Source: Lytechinus pictus | Lineage: Eukaryota > Echinodermata > Echinoidea > Temnopleuroida > Toxopneustidae | DNA: 64,000 nucleotides | Assembly (NCBI RefSeq): GCF_037042905.1 | Contig: NC_087254.1 | Coordinates: forward strand, 21,477,103-21,541,102 | Direction of reading: 5' to 3' | Part shown: in pieces, positions 59,547 to 64,000 of the stretch | Layout: each line of letters starts with the position of its first letter | Numbering within the stretch: the first letter of the stretch is position 1 | Program-made: the position numbers and the translations under genes | The notes under the pieces: model-generated | What the model was told of the DNA's origin: nothing | The model's input: only the letters and a program-made list of their open reading frames with translations | Databases searched by the model: none

Positions 59547-60386
59547 GTAAGAAAGATTAAGTGCTTTCCACAAAGATTATATCATCTACTAGTTCTAAAT
59601 AAGATGATCATGAAGCTGTTACATTTCACATTTTCAAAATTTTTCAATATCAGGATACTGTATCCTGGTGGGTTTTTGATAAAGCTGTTGCTAAGTTATG
59701 AACAACTTAATGAGTGATTGGTGATACTTTCTTGTGTTGAATGACAAATATAAGATTTTAATTGGTGTTGATTTAGTTCCGAAGAAAGGGTCACTCGTAA
59801 CTAACGAATAGCTTATGAAACACCCTCCTGATTATGTTTAAAAAACAGAAAGTGTTCTAAGAAAACTTGATGAAAATGTATAAAGTGATTTATGATATCA
59901 TTTATCACAAGGTGATTTGTATACAGAGCTCATGTGGCTGTACAGTAGAATGGAAAAGTCCAGCCCTCACATTAGCACAAGCAGCGGGAAGGCAATAACA
60001 TTGGGTGTCCAACTCACTTCCCCGTATTTCCCTACAAATTAGCAATTGGGGTTCTAAGGTGCCTTGTTCTCTCTCTCTGTGGCTTACCCGAGTGGGCATG
60101 GACTAGTTATGACTATGGACAACATCACTTCAGTAGAGGTGTATTCTCTACTATTTTCTTACTAAAGGAAAGAAACGCCATGACTTAAAAGGCGACATTC
60201 AGAACCTCAACGCCATGGTCATTTTTCACAGGTATGCCAATTTTCAGTCTAAAGTCTGAATTCAGACTATTAAACATATTTTCTGCCATTTAGAAACAAT
60301 TTTTGGCATTTAGGAAAGTGGTCATTTTGAATGACTTTTAGACTTTTATCAATTCTAATTGATATCCTTTTTTTCTTACCTTGAAG

Positions 60387-60529
60387 GTTAACAATACACT
60401 ACACTGGCCTAGCTTCCCATGCGTCTGCTGCTCCTTGGAGAGGTTTAAATGCCCTAGATGCAGCTGTCATGTGCTACAGTAATATATCGGTCATGAGGCA
60501 ACAGTTTAGACCGGAATGGAGAGTTCACG
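60387..60529 (+). CDS. PM20D2-like copy 2, exon 4
   Basis: This encodes [17 protein letters not shown] to PEWRVH, 143 bases as in copy 1. The acceptor is TTGAAG and the donor GTAAGT. The second half ([16 protein letters not shown]) is much closer to copy 1 than the first half. Confidence 0.92.
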
Positions 60530-60986
60530 GTAAGTAAATTGTAGAAGTTCTGTGTATGAGCAAAATTTGGGGGACAAAATCACAGAATTGACAAAAGTAC
60601 AATTTATTGTGCCTGCTCAAATTGCCTCTGATATGAGATCTCTTGGGCTCTGTGCAGAGAGATTCGCATTGAAATGCAACCGAATATCAAACACAATATC
60701 CACGTGAATGCTCCTGATGATTGGTTGAAACTCAAGTTATGTTTGATTTTTTAGGTGTATGTAATTGCAATACTTCCTGGAACAACCCTAGGACCAATTG
60801 GTATATGCATTTTAGGAAATTAATCTCATATACACACAGCTCATTGAATTGCAGACCAGTCATATGTAGATAAGTAGCAAGGACAGTCTCAGTAACTAAA
60901 ACTTTAAAAGTTTACAATTGGATTGCTAAGGATCTCTGATGTTTATTTATGCATCCTCATTTCAGAATAATGAGAAGCTTAGATAT

Positions 60987-61130
60987 GTAATTTCTGAAGG
61001 TTTCCATGGTGAAGAAGAATAGTGTAGTAGGTTTCACTGAACACCATGTATCTTTCTTGGGCAAGTGTTGGTCCTGAAAAGGACAACCCAAACTTGACGT
61101 TTCGACAAGTGTGTTCTTGTCGTCTTCAGG
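60987..61130 (-). mobile_element. Retroposed repeat with histone-type 3' stem-loop (copy B)
   Basis: On the minus strand it reads CCTGAAGACGACAAG, a 6-base loop and CTTGTCGAAACGTCAAG, then TGTCCTTTTCAGGACC (61085-61070; outermost pair mismatched), CAAGAAAGA (61059-61051), and ends near GGAAACCTTCAGAAATTAC. It is flanked by AGAAGCTTAGATAT (60973-60986) and AGAAAGCTTAGATAT (61131-61145), a 14-15-bp target duplication typical of LINE-mediated insertion. It lies in intron 4 of PM20D2-like copy 2. Confidence 0.72.
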
Positions 61131-61407
61131 AGAAAGCTTAGATATCTTTACATTCATATTTCTTATATCATTGGTTATCTTATCTTGACTCTTAGTCACT
61201 TAATTCAGCAATTTATCCAAATAATGGTGCAAAGTCAACTCTCATGTAAACAAATTTTTATAACAGCCAGGAAATTCTCATCACAGGAAAACATTTGGAA
61301 ATGCAGGGAAAGTTTTTAGAGCAGAAATCCTGCTAAAAGATGAGGCGTTGACTTTTGTTAATTTACCCGAGTCAAACATCATTCACTTCTTAATATCTGT
61401 GATTCAG

Positions 61408-61562
61408 GTATCTTCACCAATGGTGGTGCCAAGCCAAACATCATTCCAGAGGAAGCAGAACTCCTGTACTATCTGAGAGCTCCTGATAGTAAGCAACTTG
61501 GTGTCCTCAAAGAGAAGATCGTTGGGTGCGCCCGAGGTGCAGCAGTAGCAACAGGGTGTGAG
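61408..61562 (+). CDS. PM20D2-like copy 2, exon 5
   Basis: This encodes [18 protein letters not shown] to ATGCE, 155 bases as in copy 1. The acceptor is GATTCAG and the donor GTATGA. Synonymous changes from copy 1 are frequent here. Confidence 0.92.
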
Positions 61563-62297
61563 GTATGACAGAGCTCCTGATTGAAAATTTGCAAATTCTG
61601 GTGGGTGTTACATATATCTAATTTGACAATTCATTAGAAATCACTTTGGCCTAGTGATAAGGCCTCAGAAACAGTTGGAGAAGGAGTCCAATCCTTTGCA
61701 TGTGTTAGTTGTGCAAGGTTTTATTTGTTTGTGAATGAGTGCAAATGAACAGAGGGATTGATGACATAACCAGTGTTTGCCAGCTTTAACCCACCCACTT
61801 TCAAGGTTGAATGCACAACTGCAGATTCACTCCTGGTGGATTAAATATGATATGATTTGAATACTTTGAGCCAAATATTTGTTGACCCATTGACAAACAT
61901 ATAAGGTCATGGTGTGATTGCGTTTGTGAAGTTGCGGTAAATGAAGATTGTTCTTATGATCAGAACATTATTTTGTGTAAATGACAATGTGTATTTCATT
62001 TTACTCTACCACACCAATGGTTTAGTAAACTCTGACATACGATGTATCATCATGAACCATTCCTCGTTGCCCCGCCCCCCCCCCACCACCCAATCAGCCA
62101 AATATCCACAAGTTTAAACCTTAAGCAACTAATTACTTCAACAGTCAAGACTCAAGCAAGAATCAGTTAATATCATGTGCATTCCCCATCCTTCGTATGT
62201 GGTCCCTGACTTGAAGTTGAGGATTATCATTGACTTGAGTAGAAGTAGATTGCCCCTTTATTCAGTTTTCCTCTCCAACTATTTCTCTCTTGTCTAG

Positions 62298-62532
62298 GTC
62301 AAGTTTAAACGAGGTTGCAACTACGATAATGTGATTCACAACGATGCCTTATCATTCTCCTTTGAGAGACACGCAGAAAGCTTGGGTTTCAGCTACCCCT
62401 CTGAGAGGAGAAGAGAGAAAGGTGGTTCTACTGACATGGGTAACGTGTCCTACGTCCTTCCAAGCATACATCCCAAGTTTGGCATTCCAACTGAGGCAGC
62501 TACTCACACACCCGGCTTCACCAAATGGGCAG
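62298..62532 (+). CDS. PM20D2-like copy 2, exon 6
   Basis: This encodes VKFKRGCNYDNVIHNDAL, then GGSTDMGNVSYVLPSIHP and ATHTPGFTKWAG. It is nine bases longer than copy 1 and retains the final ligand histidine. The acceptor is TTGTCTAG and the donor GTATGT. Confidence 0.92.
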
Positions 62533-63019
62533 GTATGTAACTTCTGCTGAGCCATAGGCCTGGTTCGGTGATTGGTTTTATGACTAAGTTTTATGCCGGT
62601 CGGTTGCTTTGATCACCGTATGCATTCATATCACAAGATTAACGTCTCAAAGAGCGGCAAACTTATGCGATGTTGAATCCATTCCTGTTTTAAACAAAAA
62701 AGGGCTCTAAAGGATTTTAAGTATATTCTATCTTGTTTGTTTGTTTTAATGTATTATGCGGAAAACAACATAATGGTGGAAAATATACAACAGAAAGCCT
62801 ACTGGTTATCTTGAATCTTGATTGTAATGAGAAAAAAAATGTGAGGTAAATTATACCTTGATATACAATAGCTATGGTTTGGAGGAATTTCATGTTAAAC
62901 AGCTGTTGGTAGAACAATGCCCTGTAGTAGTCATCAAATCATTTCTTGATTGTTGATTCATATGTACCAAGGCAGGGATTAAACTTGAGTATTGATGGAT
63001 GTGTTTTGTTTAATTACAG

Positions 63020-63159
63020 GCCTGCCTGGAGCACAAACACCCACCCTGATCCAAGCCAAAGCCATAGCCATGACTGGTATCCATGTGATAGACCCCGATA
63101 CTAACCTACTGAAGACTGCACAGGAAGAGTTCCAGAAGACTGTCACTGGCCTCACATAG
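63020..63159 (+). CDS. PM20D2-like copy 2, exon 7 (terminal)
   Basis: This encodes LPGAQTPTLIQAKAIAM to FQKTVTGLT and TAG at 63157-63159. The acceptor is TTAATTACAG. Two further copies of this exon follow directly downstream. Confidence 0.92.
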
Positions 63160-63424
63160 CATCGCTAGGAGTCACACACCCACCCTGATCCAAGCCATAG
63201 CCATGACGGGTATCGATGTGATAGACCCTGATACTAACCTACTGAATACTGCACAGGAAGAGTTCCAGAAGACTGTCACTGGCCTCACATAGCATCGCTA
63301 GGAGTCACACACCTACCCTGATTCCAGCTAAGGCCATGGTCAACACTGAACTGATAGATGAAGCAACATCGTTCTGCAGATCACCTGGAAAGAGTTCCAG
63401 AAGACTACTAGGGGCATCAAGTAA
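63160..63424 (+). repeat. Two tandem extra copies of the PM20D2-like terminal exon
   Basis: Bases 63168-63292 repeat the last exon of copy 2 almost exactly at a 133-140 base offset, including the TAG at 63290-63292, with one in-frame 6-base deletion (GCCAAAGCCATAGCC shortened to GCCATAGCC). Bases 63301-63424 hold a third, diverged and frameshifted version that ends in WKEFQKTTRGIK-like coding and TAA. No polypyrimidine acceptor precedes the extra copies, so they probably lie in the 3'UTR of copy 2. Confidence 0.85.
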
Positions 63425-63835
63425 CCTTAATTGTTATGGAAGTTCTGAGTGGTATAAAAAGCAAATGAATGTTTACAAAGTGTTTATGCCATATTTACTG
63501 CCATAGATGTAATTCTAATATATCATTTAATGGAAAATATATTTTTGAATTATTTACAGAGATGTTCTATCGATGATGAACTCAGAAAAATATGCATGTG
63601 TTGTTGCTCAAATGGAAAGTCTCTGCGTTTGGGCATACGTGCAATTTAGTTATACATGCAAGGGCATGGTCAAGACTTGTACTGATGGGAATCCAACACC
63701 AGCTTCCTTAATGCTGGGAGCCGGGCTAGGCTGGAACTCGGAACCCGGGGATTTGGGGGATTTCCGCTGGGTCGAACCAGTCTGGGTTGAGAGCTAAAAC
63801 AGCAGAGATCAATAATAAGTCTTGGAAAAATACCA

Positions 63836-63841
63836 AATAAA
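63836..63841 (+). promoter_or_regulatory. Candidate poly(A) signal for PM20D2-like copy 2
   Basis: An AATAAA hexamer lies 677 bases after the copy 2 stop codon, in the context TACCAAATAAACAG. It is the best-placed signal before the window ends. Confidence 0.35.
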
Positions 63842-64000
63842 CAGCGAGATAATGTAACTATTTACCTCCATGTGTGAACTGAGTTCATATTTACTCCAGA
63901 TAATCTAACTTAATTGATCCTTAACATGAATTTCAGCCTCATAGAGCAACAAAAACGACCTTATTTTGGCTTCAATCGCGACGTCTTCGTTCAAATTCTT

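Larger units (their letters stand above)
56985..63159 (+). pseudogene. Peptidase M20 domain-containing protein 2-like (copy 2), seven exons, frameshift in exon 1
   Basis: The exons are 56985-57156, 58579-58782, 59398-59546, 60387-60529, 61408-61562, 62298-62532 and 63020-63159, with the same phases as copy 1 and GT-AG introns. Four extra bases in exon 1 (within 57085-57089, in CCTGATCGAGCTT where CCTGAGCTT is expected) shift the frame into TGA at 57102-57104, after 39 codons. Everything downstream is open, and all metal ligands are kept: HACGH, PAEE, MMAHP and THTPGF. Without the extra bases the product would be about 397 residues. It may be a young pseudogene, a segregating null allele, or an active gene with a sequencing or assembly error. 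The clean downstream exons favour a recent change or an error. No in-frame ATG lies between the frameshift and the end of exon 1. The enzyme family and role are as for copy 1. Confidence 0.88.

Overview
This window is repeat-rich, AT-rich, intron-containing nuclear DNA from an animal, most likely a marine deuterostome and probably an echinoderm such as a sea urchin. Three things suggest this: split genes with GT-AG introns of 0.8-3.3 kb; several tRNA-derived SINEs and many short inverted-repeat DNA elements; and two copies of a repeat carrying a histone-type 3' stem-loop followed by CAAGAAAGA, which is the sea urchin histone downstream element. The species assignment is inference. There is no sign of bacterial gene organisation, and most of the long open frames are low-complexity or repeat artefacts.

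Layout. 0-3.3 kb: a ~110-bp repeat array (core GCGAGCGCGAAGCGCGAGC) interrupted by a 2.84-kb non-autonomous DNA element with ~0.7-kb inverted termini; its empty site survives at 8.6 kb. 3.6-4.4 kb: a MITE-like element with a SINE fragment nested in it. 4.57-6.19 kb, minus strand: two weak membrane-transporter-like exons. 6.8-10 kb: more of the ~110-bp array and G/C-homopolymer repeats. 10.1-13.1 kb: a 1.6-kb minisatellite, a 0.8-kb polypyrimidine tract and a (TA)n-rich complex satellite. 13.9-22.4 kb: DNA elements with TIRs, further minisatellites, and a 5'-truncated non-LTR retrotransposon inside one element. 22.5-32.6 kb: diverged inverted-repeat structures, one copy of the histone-stem-loop repeat, and a 2-kb fold-back element filled with A/G-rich DNA. 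35.05-45.42 kb: an intact seven-exon M20D peptidase gene (PM20D2-like). 46-56.7 kb: its likely 3'UTR, another CAGTGCGT-type element, hairpins and a LINE remnant. 56.98-63.16 kb: a second seven-exon paralogue in the same orientation, with a 4-base frameshift in exon 1 and two extra copies of its last exon downstream.

The only confidently recognised genes are the two tandem paralogues. Their exon boundaries and phases are identical (0, 0, 2, 1, 0, 1), so they arose by segmental duplication. Exon 2, which holds the metal-binding HACGH motif, is about 97% identical between them over most of its length, while most other exons have diverged widely; this points to partial gene conversion. The products should be cytosolic zinc-type dipeptidases/aminoacylases acting on small peptides; human PM20D2 removes mis-made beta-alanyl dipeptides during carnosine synthesis. 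All coordinates and exon joins were read by eye and were not confirmed by alignment or transcripts.
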